Origin: an uncultured Opitutia bacterium
GTDB taxonomy: Bacteria; Verrucomicrobiota; Verrucomicrobiia; Opitutales; Opitutaceae
Direction of reading: 5' to 3'
NCBI GenBank assembly: GCA_903862955.1
Contig: CAIPAH010000003.1
Span: 186,001-250,000, forward strand
Length of the DNA stretch: 64,000 nucleotides
This document shows, one piece after another, positions 51,708 to 59,909 of the stretch (positions are counted from its first letter, which is position 1; each line of letters starts with the position of its first letter). Under the pieces are notes generated by a model. That model ran no database searches. It saw nothing but the letters and a program-made list of their open reading frames with translations, and was not told the DNA's origin. The position numbers were made by a program, and so were the translations under genes.

Positions 51708-52898
51708 ATGAGCCACATCGCATCAGAGCAAGACAAAGCTGCGCCGGACCGCCCTCTGGGATTGTATGTGCATGTGCCGTTCTGTGCGTCGACTTGCGAT
51801 TTTTGCGCGTTCTACCAGACCAAGCCGACCGCAGATGGGGTGGAGAGGTTCCTTGCGGGTGTGGCGAATGAAGCCCGCCTGGTCAGTTGGGCGCGCCCGG
51901 TGACCACGGTTTTCTGGGGCGGAGGCACGCCGGGTCTGCTGGCGCCGCGCGACCTCGGCCGGCTGGCGGACATCGTGCGGAGTCATTGCGGCGGCGCGCC
52001 GGTCGAATGGTCGGTGGAGATGGCGCCGGCCTCGGTTACGCCGCAGCGTCTCGCGGCGTTGAAAGCGGCGGGCGTGACGCGGATTTCGATGGGCGTGCAG
52101 AGTTTCCAGCCGGCGCTGCTCGAGGGTCTGGGCCGGCAGCACACGCGGGCGCAGATTTACCGCGCCTACGAGCACGTGCGGGCGGCGGGGTTTGCGAGTG
52201 TGAACCTGGACCTGATGTTTGCGCTGCCGGGCCAGACAGAAACCGAGTGGGCGGACGACGTTCGTGAGGCGGTGCGCCTGGCGCCGGATCACATTTCGAC
52301 GTATTGCCTCACCTTCGAAGAGGACACCGCGCTCTGGGTGAAGCTCTCCCAAGGCCGCGTAAAACTCGATCCGGAGCACGAGGCGCGACTTTACGAGGCC
52401 ACGTGGGCGCAGCTGCGTGAAGCAGGCTATGCGCAGTATGAGGTGTCCAATTTTGCGCGGCCGGGCCACGCCTGCCTGCACAATCTCAACACCTGGCGCA
52501 TGCACGAGTGGGTCGGGCTGGGGCCGTCAGGGGCGTCGCAATACGCGGGCTGGCGCGGCGCAAATGTCGCCGACCTGGATAAATGGCTGGAGCTGCTGGG
52601 CCGCGGTGAACGCGCCACCGAGGACCGCGTGGCGGCGACGCCGGCCCAGCTCGCGGAGGACGCGTTGATCTTCGGGCTGCGGATGAATGAAGGCGTGAAC
52701 CTTGCCGACTGGCGCGCGCGTTGTGCCGAGGCACCTTGGGCGATGGTCGACGCCTTGCTGGCGCGGTGCAATGCGGAGGGACTCACGCTCGTCGAGGGCG
52801 ATCGGGCCCGGTTGACGGATCGCGGCCGGCTGCTGGCCGATTCGGTCGGGGCGGAAGTGATGGAGGCATTTTCGGTGCAACCCGTTGTTCCGGCATGA
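51708..52898 (+). CDS. hemW: HemW, haem chaperone / radical SAM coproporphyrinogen oxidase-like
   Basis: 396-residue radical SAM protein. The cluster motif C-x3-C-x2-C is Cys26, Cys30, Cys33 in FCASTCDFC. GGGTPGLL and GVQSFQ follow at the expected spacing, with a C-terminal HemN-type domain. The first motif Cys context (C-A-x-x-C-x-F-C-x-F) matches HemW rather than oxygen-independent HemN. Likely a haem chaperone. ATG at 51708 preferred over an in-frame GTG three codons earlier. Stop overlaps the next gene (ATGA). Confidence 0.9.
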   Translation: MSHIASEQDKAAPDRPLGLYVHVPFCASTCDFCAFYQTKPTADGVERFLAGVANEARLVSWARPVTTVFWGGGTPGLLAPRDLGRLADIVRSHCGGAPVEWSVEMAPASVTPQRLAALKAAGVTRISMGVQSFQPALLEGLGRQHTRAQIYRAYEHVRAAGFASVNLDLMFALPGQTETEWADDVREAVRLAPDHISTYCLTFEEDTALWVKLSQGRVKLDPEHEARLYEATWAQLREAGYAQYEVSNFARPGHACLHNLNTWRMHEWVGLGPSGASQYAGWRGANVADLDKWLELLGRGERATEDRVAATPAQLAEDALIFGLRMNEGVNLADWRARCAEAPWAMVDALLARCNAEGLTLVEGDRARLTDRGRLLADSVGAEVMEAFSVQPVVPA

Positions 52899-53788
52899 GG
52901 CACTGGCTGCTATTTTTTCTCGGCTTCACGGTTGTCGCCGCGGCGGCGGAGCACCCGCTGGTCATCCAAACCGATTTTGGCCAGAAGGATGGCGCCGTGG
53001 CGGCCATGAAGGGCGTGGCAGTGGGCGTCAGCCCGCGGCTGGCGATCTACGATCTCAGCCACGAAAACACACCCTACGACATCTGGGAAGGGGCCTATCG
53101 GCTGAAGCAAACCGCGGGGTTTTGGCCGGCGGGGACGGTGTTTGTCTCCGTGATCGATCCCGGCGTGGGCACGGAACGCAAGGCGGTCGTGCTGCTGACC
53201 AAGAGCGGCCATCTATTTGTCGGCCCCGACAACGGCACCTGGACGCTCATCGCCGAGGATCTCGGAATTGCGGCGGTGCGGCAGATTGATGAAACCAAGC
53301 ACCGGCGTCCGGGCTCCGAGAAGTCATTCACATTCCACGGCCGAGACGTGTTTGTCTACGTGGGCGCCAAACTGGCTGCGGGCATCATTGGCTTCGAGGA
53401 CGTCGGTCCGCTGCTCGAGCCGCGGGTGGTAATGCTGCCTTACGAGTGGCCGCGGCTGGAGAACGGCGCGCTGGTTGGAACGATTCCGGCGCTGGATTTT
53501 CAATACGGCAACGTGTGGACGAATCTCGATGAAACGCTGTTCGCCCGGCTGGACCCCAGGGTGGGGCAGCGCTTCCGCGTGACGATTGCACGCGCCGGGA
53601 AAGTGGTTTACGTAGGCGACATGCCGTATGCCCGCACCTTTGGCGATGTGGCCGAGGGAACGCCGCTGCTCTACCTGAACAGCCTGATGAATGTTTCGTT
53701 CGCCTTGAACATGGGGAACCTGGCCCGGCAACAGCACATCGCGAGTGGCCCCGACTGGAGTGTGCGAGTGGAAAGGATTCGGCCATGA
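52895..53788 (+). CDS. SAM hydroxide adenosyltransferase (DUF62/fluorinase-like) with signal peptide
   Basis: 297 residues. A hydrophobic N-terminal segment (residues 4-18) precedes an intact DUF62 domain: IQTDFGQKDG, DLSHE, SVIDPGVGTERK and GPDNGTW. The family cleaves S-adenosylmethionine with water to adenosine and methionine. The leader suggests export or membrane anchoring, odd for an enzyme whose substrate is cytosolic. Overlaps hemW and the next lipoprotein gene by four bases each. Confidence 0.87.
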   Translation: MRHWLLFFLGFTVVAAAAEHPLVIQTDFGQKDGAVAAMKGVAVGVSPRLAIYDLSHENTPYDIWEGAYRLKQTAGFWPAGTVFVSVIDPGVGTERKAVVLLTKSGHLFVGPDNGTWTLIAEDLGIAAVRQIDETKHRRPGSEKSFTFHGRDVFVYVGAKLAAGIIGFEDVGPLLEPRVVMLPYEWPRLENGALVGTIPALDFQYGNVWTNLDETLFARLDPRVGQRFRVTIARAGKVVYVGDMPYARTFGDVAEGTPLLYLNSLMNVSFALNMGNLARQQHIASGPDWSVRVERIRP

Positions 53789-54267
53789 AAGCTCCCGCAA
53801 TTTACCTCTGCGCGCTGATTCTCGCAGGCTGCCAGACTCAGCCGGCGCCGACGAAGTCGGGGACTTCGGAGCGGGCGCGGTTTTACCTCGAGTCAGCGGA
53901 TGAGTCGGCCGTGGTTGTGGTGCTGCCGCGCAGCGGGACGCAGTTTACGATCAGCCCCAAGCCGGTCTTCACCGAATCCGACATCGCCGACGTCGCGATC
54001 ACTCAAATCGAACAGGGCAAGTGCCTGGTTTTTCAGTTCACCCCGGCCGCCGCGCGGGACCTGAAGCGGCTGACGACCGAGAATCCGGGCCGGTATTTGG
54101 TGTTGAAGCTGGGCGACGTGGCCTTCGGGGCCCGCCGGATTGGGCAGCCGTTGGTGAAAGGGAACCTGCTGATGTTCGTGGAGACGCCGGACGATGCGCT
54201 GCCGGCGTTGGTGGACAACCTGAATGAGACCTGTGCCGCGGTGCGGGGAGCATCGGCCCAGCGATGA
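53785..54267 (+). CDS. Small lipoprotein, SecD P1-like
   Basis: 160 residues with a lipobox LAGC (Cys16). The remainder is a single alpha/beta domain with a FTESDIADVAITQ segment reminiscent of the periplasmic P1-type domain of SecD ('F/L-T-x-x-D-I'); this similarity is modest. No catalytic motif. Placed between the DUF62 and M23 genes with four-base overlaps on both sides. Confidence 0.7.
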   Translation: MKAPAIYLCALILAGCQTQPAPTKSGTSERARFYLESADESAVVVVLPRSGTQFTISPKPVFTESDIADVAITQIEQGKCLVFQFTPAAARDLKRLTTENPGRYLVLKLGDVAFGARRIGQPLVKGNLLMFVETPDDALPALVDNLNETCAAVRGASAQR

Positions 54268-55280
54268 TTGCGGCGCGAACTTTTGCGATCTTGTCGCTCC
54301 TCGTGGCCGGGCGCCTGGCGGCCGCCGAGCGGGTCGACATTGTTTGGCCGACGCCGAACACCGCATGGGCGGAAGGGCGCCCGCTGGGAGACATCCTCCA
54401 GCACGCGGGGTCGGGCGATCCGGAATCGGGCGGCTACGGCGGCGTGCGCAGCGGGGGTGCGCAGTTTCACGAGGGGCTCGACATCAAGTGCGTCTCGCGG
54501 GACCGGCGGGGCGAACCGGCGGACAGTATCTTTGCGGCCATGGCGGGCGTGGTGCGGCATGTGAGTTCGAGCGCCGGTGACAGCAACTACGGGCGGTATA
54601 TCGTGCTGGAGCACCCGGAGATGACGCCGGCGGTTTACACGCTCTACGCCCATCTCTCGCACATCGCGCCCGGGCTCAAGGCCGGCGACCGCGTCACGCG
54701 CGGCCAGGTCATCGGCACAATGGGCCACAGCTCGGGCGGCTACGTGATCCCGCGCGACCGGGCGCACCTGCATTTTGAGATGGGACTGATGATGACGCAG
54801 GAGTTCCAATCCTGGTATGCCATGCGGAAGTTTGGCAGCCCCAACGACCACGGGCTGTGGAACGGGATGAACCTGATGGGCTTCGACCCGATGGATTTCC
54901 TGAACCAATGGCGCGAGCGGAGGGTGAACACGTTCCAGGATTACATTTCGCGGATGGCACCGGCGGTGCGCCTGCGGGTGGCAACGCGACGCGTGCCGGA
55001 CTTCGTGCTGCGTTATCCCTCGCTGATGACCAAGCCGTTGCCCGCCGCGGTGGCGGGGTGGGAGATCAAGTGCGACTGGACCGGCATCCCATTCTCGTGG
55101 ACGCCGCTCAGCGAGATGGAGGTTGTGGGCCTCACGCCGAACCAGCCGCGGATTCTCGAAGTCGACGCCGGCATCGTGCGACACAACCGCAGCAAGACGC
55201 TCGTGATTTCCCGCCGCTCCGGCTGGGTGGTGGGCAAGGATCTGGAGACCGTGCTGCAGCAGCTCTTTGGGCTGCGCTAG
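54264..55280 (+). CDS. M23 family metallopeptidase (LytM-like)
   Basis: 338-residue periplasmic protein with a signal peptide (residues 4-20). Zinc ligands: His69 and Asp73 in FHEGLD and the H-x-H of HLHFE (168-170), with His130 in YAHLS. Cleaves peptidoglycan cross-links, or serves as a divisome activator if degenerate; here the site is intact. C-terminal 150 residues lack a known motif. Last gene of the hemW run; eight bases from a convergent TPR gene. Confidence 0.88.
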   Translation: MIAARTFAILSLLVAGRLAAAERVDIVWPTPNTAWAEGRPLGDILQHAGSGDPESGGYGGVRSGGAQFHEGLDIKCVSRDRRGEPADSIFAAMAGVVRHVSSSAGDSNYGRYIVLEHPEMTPAVYTLYAHLSHIAPGLKAGDRVTRGQVIGTMGHSSGGYVIPRDRAHLHFEMGLMMTQEFQSWYAMRKFGSPNDHGLWNGMNLMGFDPMDFLNQWRERRVNTFQDYISRMAPAVRLRVATRRVPDFVLRYPSLMTKPLPAAVAGWEIKCDWTGIPFSWTPLSEMEVVGLTPNQPRILEVDAGIVRHNRSKTLVISRRSGWVVGKDLETVLQQLFGLR

Positions 55281-55288
55281 CGGCCGTC

Positions 55289-55657
55289 TCAACTCTGGGG
55301 CTTAAGCTGCTGGAGCAACGCGTTGAACGCGGGGTCTTTCTTGAGCCCGTCCAAGTCCGGGTCCTGCTCCATCCAGTCAAAATCGATGTAGCCGAGCGTC
55401 ACGGCCTGGCGGAGGGAGCGGAGTGCGGCGGACTTGCGCTTCAGCAGGGCGAGGCTGCAGGCGAGGTTGTAGTGCGCGGTCGCATTCTCGGGGCGCAGCC
55501 GCACCAGTCGGCGGTCCATTTTGAGGCCATCGGCGATCCGGCCATGGCGCGTGTAGAGCCCGCCCAGCAATTCGAGCACTTCGGCGTAAGCGGCGTCCCG
55601 CTTCAGCACCGACTCGAAAAACCGCATTTCAAACTCAGGGTCGTCCGCTTTCGCCAT
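55289..55657 (-). CDS. Tetratricopeptide-repeat protein
   Basis: 122 residues, mostly TPR helices (ALLAEVLELLGGLYTRHGRIAD-type and YNLACSLALLKRKSAALRSL-type pairs; quoted as patterns). No signal peptide. Begins three bases after the fur-like stop, so co-transcribed. The mid-part NATAHYNLAC is a clear TPR. Likely a scaffold; partner unknown. Confidence 0.8.
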   Translation of the reverse strand: MAKADDPEFEMRFFESVLKRDAAYAEVLELLGGLYTRHGRIADGLKMDRRLVRLRPENATAHYNLACSLALLKRKSAALRSLRQAVTLGYIDFDWMEQDPDLDGLKKDPAFNALLQQLKPQS

Positions 55658-55660
55658 GGT

Positions 55661-56128
55661 TCAGGAGGCGCGTCGCGGACACGTGCCGGTGAGCCGAAGT
55701 GTCTCGCAGCGGGCGCTGACTTGGAGACGCTGCGAAACGGGGGTGAGGCCGAGCTTGGTGGAGACGGTGCTACCATACCACTCCATGAACGGGGCGCTGA
55801 TCTCAAAAATCCGGTCGCAATCCAGGCAAACGACCTGGGCGACCTGAGTGGTGCCCCCGTCGCGGTTGGGGTGGTAGAATTTTTCGCCGGTGCCGATGTC
55901 CACCTCCCGCAACAGCGCGCTCTCGGTCATGATCGGCAGGGTGCGGTAGACAGTCGCGCGGGACACCGAGTCATCGATGGCGCGGGCATAGTCGAGCAGC
56001 TGTTCGGCAGTGAAATGCTCCTTCTGCGCAAAGGCCGCGTCAAAGATGGCGAGGCGCTGGTTCGTGACGCGCAGGTTTTTTTGGCTCAGAAAACGCCGAA
56101 ACTTGTCGCGGGCCGCGGAGATGCTCAC
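55661..56128 (-). CDS. Fur-family transcriptional regulator, divergent metal sites
   Basis: 155 residues from a GTG at 56128; another in-frame GTG at 56188 would add 20. The winged-helix part is typical ([34 protein letters not shown]). The CxxC of the structural zinc site is kept in VVCLDCDR, but the usual HHxHxxC metal-sensing motif reads QVAQVVC and the second C-terminal CxxC has only one Cys (GTCPRR). It may therefore not respond to iron or zinc in the usual way. Divergent from priA. Confidence 0.83.
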   Translation of the reverse strand: MSISAARDKFRRFLSQKNLRVTNQRLAIFDAAFAQKEHFTAEQLLDYARAIDDSVSRATVYRTLPIMTESALLREVDIGTGEKFYHPNRDGGTTQVAQVVCLDCDRIFEISAPFMEWYGSTVSTKLGLTPVSQRLQVSARCETLRLTGTCPRRAS

Positions 56129-56323
56129 GGGGCGAATGTTTGAATGCCCACGGGGAGAGTCAATGCGTTCGTGGGCGCCAGACTCCACGCAGGCGCGGGG
56201 CTAATGACAATTCCTGCGGCATCGGTGCTGCCACCGGAGCGTCTTGCGGCGTTGCCCGCGAAATGTCCTCCGGCCGGGGACGCGGCTTGCGCGCGGCGGG
56301 CGGGTCCGGCATGAGCAGGGAAC

Positions 56324-58561
56324 ATGATCGTTGGCGTCCATCCTTTGGCGGGCTTTGACAAGCTCCTGCACTACCGCGTGCCGGAGTCGCTGCAGGGCAC
56401 CGTCATGGCGGGTTCGCTGGTGCGCGTGCCAGTGCTGAACACCCTGCGGCTGGGAATCGTCGGCGAAATTGGTGCGCCGAAGGATTTTCCCGTCGATCGG
56501 CTGAAATCCGTGGCGCAGGTCCTGCACCCGTTTCCCGCGCTGCCGCCCGACCTGCTGGAGCTGGCGCGCTGGATGGCGGTTTATTACGCGTGCGGTCTCG
56601 ACAGCATCATCGAGGCGATCCTGCCCGCCGCGGTGCGTCACGGGGCGGGTTTGAAGCAGGAAAAGCAGCTCGCCGTCGTCCGGAAGCTGACGGCTGAGGA
56701 GCTGGCCGTGTTGGAAAAACGCGCGCCGCAGCAAGGCCGACTCTATCGTTTCCTCGCGCAGCAATTTCGGCCGCAGAAGAAGAGCCTCGTGCTGTCCCGG
56801 CTGGGGCTGACCGCGGCGGTGGCGACGGGGTTGGTGAAGCGCGGCGTGATCCGCGAGGAGACGCAGCGGATCGAGCGCGTGGTGTATGAGGATGACTTTG
56901 CCAAAGGTGAGCTCGTCGCGGCGCAGCCCCACGCGCCCAACGCCGGACAGGCGGCGGCGATTGCGGCGCTGGAGGCGGAGCTCGCGACCGGGAAATTCGG
57001 CGTGTCGTTGCTGCACGGCATCACGGGCTCCGGGAAAACCGAGGTTTACCTCCGGGCGATCGCGCGGGCGCTGCAGGACGGCGGGGGTGTCATTTTCCTC
57101 GTGCCGGAGGTGGCGTTGACGCCGCAGACGGTCGCGAGGTTGCGCTCCCGGCTGGAGGCCATCGCACCCGACCACCGGTGCGTGGTGTGGCACAGCCACC
57201 TGTCGGAGGGTGAGCGACTGGATGGCTGGCTCGCGCTTGCGACAGGCGAGGCGCGCATTGTGGTGGGGGCCCGTTCCGCGGTGTTCGCACCGGTGCAGAA
57301 TCTCCGGTTGATCGTCGTCGATGAGGAGCATGAGCCGGCCTACAAGCAGGACGAGACGCCGCGCTACCATGGGCGCGACGTGGCCGTCATGCGCGCCAAG
57401 CTCAATCGCGCGGTCTGTCTGCTCGGCTCGGCGACGCCGTCGTTGGAAAGCTATGCCAATGCGCAGGCGGGCAAATACCGGCTGCTCGAGCTGCGCGAGC
57501 GCGTGGATGCGCGGAAGCTGCCGCACATCGACATCGTGGATCTCCGCATCGAGGCGCTCAAGCAGCGGACGATGCCGGCGCTGTCCGGCAAGCTGGTGGA
57601 CGCGATGCAGGCGCGCCTCGAGCGGCGGGAGCAAACGATCCTCTTCATCAACCGGCGCGGCTATTCGTCGGCGATGTTGTGCATGAAGTGCGGCCACGTG
57701 GAGGAGTGCCCGCATTGCAGCATCGCGCTGACCTATCACCGCGCCGACGAGACGCTGCGCTGCCACCTGTGCGGCGAACAGCGAAATGCGCCCTTGCGCT
57801 GCCCGGCGTGTGGCGCGCCCGAAATCCGCTGGCGCGGCCTCGGCACGCAGCGCGTGGAGGAGGCGGTCCGCCGGATGCTCCCGCGCGCCCGGATCGAGCG
57901 GATGGACAGTGATACGATGGGAAAGAAGAACCGTTTCCGCGAAGTGCTGGCGCAGTTTCGCGCGGGGAAGATCGATATCCTCATCGGCACGCAGATGATC
58001 GGCAAGGGGCTCGATTTTCCGAATGTCACGCTGGTGGGGCTGGTCGACGCGGACATCTCGATGCACATCCCGGATTTCCGCGCGAACGAGCGAACCTTTC
58101 AACTCCTCGTGCAGGTGGCGGGGCGGGCAGGGCGGGGCGACCGGGCGGGCGAGGTGGTCGTACAGACCTTCACGCCGCAGGCGGGGGCGATCCAGTTCTC
58201 GCGTCACGCGGATTACGCCGGGTTTGCGGAGACGGAACTGAAGCTGCGCAAGGACTTTCACTATCCGCCCTACCGACACCTGATTCATCACCTCTTCCGC
58301 GGGCCCAATCCCGAGAAACTGAAATTCTTCGCCGAGCAATGGGCGAAACTGGTCGAACTGGTGCTCGGCACACGCGTGGAACTCCGCGGGCCGTCACCGT
58401 CGCCGATTGAGAAGATCAAGGACGAGTATCGCTGGCAGCTCTGGTATTTCACGAACTCCGTCATGAAGGTCGTGCCGGAGCTGGCCAAGTTGCGCGCGGG
58501 GTTTGCCTGGCCGGATGACATCACGCAGGTGCTGGACGTCGACCCGGTGAATCTCAGCTGA
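56324..58561 (+). CDS. priA: Primosomal protein N' (replication restart helicase)
   Basis: 745-residue superfamily 2 helicase. N-terminal DNA-binding domain, Walker A GITGSGKTEV (near 230), DEEH box (VVDEEHEPAYKQ), the zinc-binding Cys cluster CMKCGHVEECPHC ... CHLCGE ... CPACG, and motifs V and VI (GTQMIGKGLDFPNV, QVAGRAGRG) are all present. Restarts stalled forks with PriB/DnaT-like partners or alone. Start ATG at 56324 aligns with family N-termini. Confidence 0.96.
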   Translation: MIVGVHPLAGFDKLLHYRVPESLQGTVMAGSLVRVPVLNTLRLGIVGEIGAPKDFPVDRLKSVAQVLHPFPALPPDLLELARWMAVYYACGLDSIIEAILPAAVRHGAGLKQEKQLAVVRKLTAEELAVLEKRAPQQGRLYRFLAQQFRPQKKSLVLSRLGLTAAVATGLVKRGVIREETQRIERVVYEDDFAKGELVAAQPHAPNAGQAAAIAALEAELATGKFGVSLLHGITGSGKTEVYLRAIARALQDGGGVIFLVPEVALTPQTVARLRSRLEAIAPDHRCVVWHSHLSEGERLDGWLALATGEARIVVGARSAVFAPVQNLRLIVVDEEHEPAYKQDETPRYHGRDVAVMRAKLNRAVCLLGSATPSLESYANAQAGKYRLLELRERVDARKLPHIDIVDLRIEALKQRTMPALSGKLVDAMQARLERREQTILFINRRGYSSAMLCMKCGHVEECPHCSIALTYHRADETLRCHLCGEQRNAPLRCPACGAPEIRWRGLGTQRVEEAVRRMLPRARIERMDSDTMGKKNRFREVLAQFRAGKIDILIGTQMIGKGLDFPNVTLVGLVDADISMHIPDFRANERTFQLLVQVAGRAGRGDRAGEVVVQTFTPQAGAIQFSRHADYAGFAETELKLRKDFHYPPYRHLIHHLFRGPNPEKLKFFAEQWAKLVELVLGTRVELRGPSPSPIEKIKDEYRWQLWYFTNSVMKVVPELAKLRAGFAWPDDITQVLDVDPVNLS

Positions 58562-58653
58562 GGCCGGATTCCGCGACGCGGGTCGGCCGTGGTTAGCAAT
58601 GCTACGTAGGTTTTTTGGGTAGCGACGCCGGGAGCGGGCGGCATGATTTTCCC

Positions 58654-58992
58654 ATGGCTCTCATTGGTCCAACTTTCCCTCCGTTCAAGATGCCTCCGCT
58701 GGAAGCCCAGCTGGACCCGGCGTCGCGTTCCGTGGTCGCGCGCATGCGCGTCCTTTCCATCGTGGTTTGGATCATGTGGACCGCGGCCGGCGTGGTTTGC
58801 GGCGCCGCCTACGCGCTCAGCCTGCTCGCCGCGCCCCACGAGCCGCCGGTCGGCGGCTGGTATCGGCTGGCGCTGTTGGTTGTGGTTATTTGCAGCGGCG
58901 TGGTCGGCTGCTTCATCGGCTACGTCGCGAAGATCGGCATCGACTGGGCGCGCCAGGTGCTGGTGGTGCTGGGCCAGATCGCGAGCAAGTGA
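58654..58992 (+). CDS. Small membrane protein (112 aa)
   Basis: 112 residues with two transmembrane helices (about residues 34-54 and 72-92) around a short loop, and an N-terminal cytoplasmic part rich in Pro. No family recognised. ATG at 58654 is preferred over an in-frame upstream start. Follows priA by 92 bases; possibly cotranscribed with the next small gene 66 bases on. Confidence 0.6.
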   Translation: MALIGPTFPPFKMPPLEAQLDPASRSVVARMRVLSIVVWIMWTAAGVVCGAAYALSLLAAPHEPPVGGWYRLALLVVVICSGVVGCFIGYVAKIGIDWARQVLVVLGQIASK

Positions 58993-59058
58993 CGGCGGCG
59001 GCAGCCGTGGCCGCGAAATTCAGCTGGCTCCGGCCCGCGCGCGCGGTCTAATCCGCCC

Positions 59059-59358
59059 ATGCGCACGTATCGCGACAAGCCGGAGCAAGCTCCGGTGAAG
59101 AGACAGCCCGAGCGGCGGAAGGATCTTTTCACCCGCGCGATCGTGTCGGGACTCGAGGAAATGACCGCGGAGATCGAAAAGCTGCCCGAATCCGCGGCCA
59201 AGACGGCGGCGCTCGCGGCGGTCGCCCGCTACGCCCAGGGCATTGCGGTCGCCATCGAGCGGAAAAAGCGGGAAGATTCCGACCGGGCGAAGGCCAAACC
59301 CTCCGCCTTCGCCGGCGCCACGCTCGTCCGCGAATCCGGCAAGGTCCTGCATTCTTAA
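59059..59358 (+). CDS. Hypothetical helical protein (99 aa)
   Basis: 99 residues, strongly helical and charged, with a central amphipathic stretch and a Lys/Arg-rich turn (AIERKKREDSDRAK). No signal or membrane segment, no known domain. ATG at 59059 lies after an AT-rich-poor gap and the composition is protein-like. Function unknown. Confidence 0.55.
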   Translation: MRTYRDKPEQAPVKRQPERRKDLFTRAIVSGLEEMTAEIEKLPESAAKTAALAAVARYAQGIAVAIERKKREDSDRAKAKPSAFAGATLVRESGKVLHS

Positions 59359-59529
59359 AACCTCCGCCGCAGGGCGTCACAGTCCGGCGCAAAGCCGCAG
59401 TGCGAGCTGACGGACCCGGCCTTCCGGAATTGGGAGAGTGGGGCGAGAGCCCTTCAGACAGGCTTTCCATTAAACTGATTGAGTGAAACTCAGCTTGCTG
59501 TCTCGTGGCAGCTGACGTCGATTCCAGCG

Positions 59530-59892
59530 GTGGCACCCCAACCCCGCGCCGAACCCGACCCGGTTGCTCCGACTGCGACGAAATCCTGGAAAGTGGGCAC
59601 CCTGACGTACACCGCCGCCGGACTGGTGGCGGTGTTTTGCTGGCTGCTGTGGGGCGACTTCGCGTGGATGCTGAAGGAGCGTTCCGCCCAGCCGATCGTC
59701 CAGGTCATGATGCGGAAGTTCGACGCGTCCGACCTGCTGACCGGGCTATTTCTCCTTTCGTTGCCGGCGATGGTGCATTTCAATAAGTTGAAGCAGCGGG
59801 CGTTTTCGCGCCGGGTCGCGATGGCGCGGATGCGGCGAAGTCGCGCGCGGCTTGGCGTCGGCGGGGTTTTTTGGTCGCGGCGTCCGGGGTGA
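59530..59892 (+). pseudogene. Truncated MFS transporter remnant
   Basis: About 70 residues (GTG 59530; SWKVGTLTYTAAGLVAVF, then LLWGDFAWMLKER) match the N-terminus of a family of large MFS sugar-type transporters common in this group, with the first helix and half of the second. After SLPAMVHF the sequence turns into Arg-rich, transmembrane-free residues and stops at 59892, so the remaining ten or so helices are missing. Best read as a 3'-deleted remnant directly upstream of mpl. A short real protein is possible but less likely. Confidence 0.6.
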
Positions 59893-59909
59893 CGCCCCAG
59901 AAACAGGCG

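Noticed and set aside
56201-58339. Long minus-strand frame opposite priA
   Set aside because: Composition is Arg/Pro/His-rich without domains; priA on the plus strand is certain.
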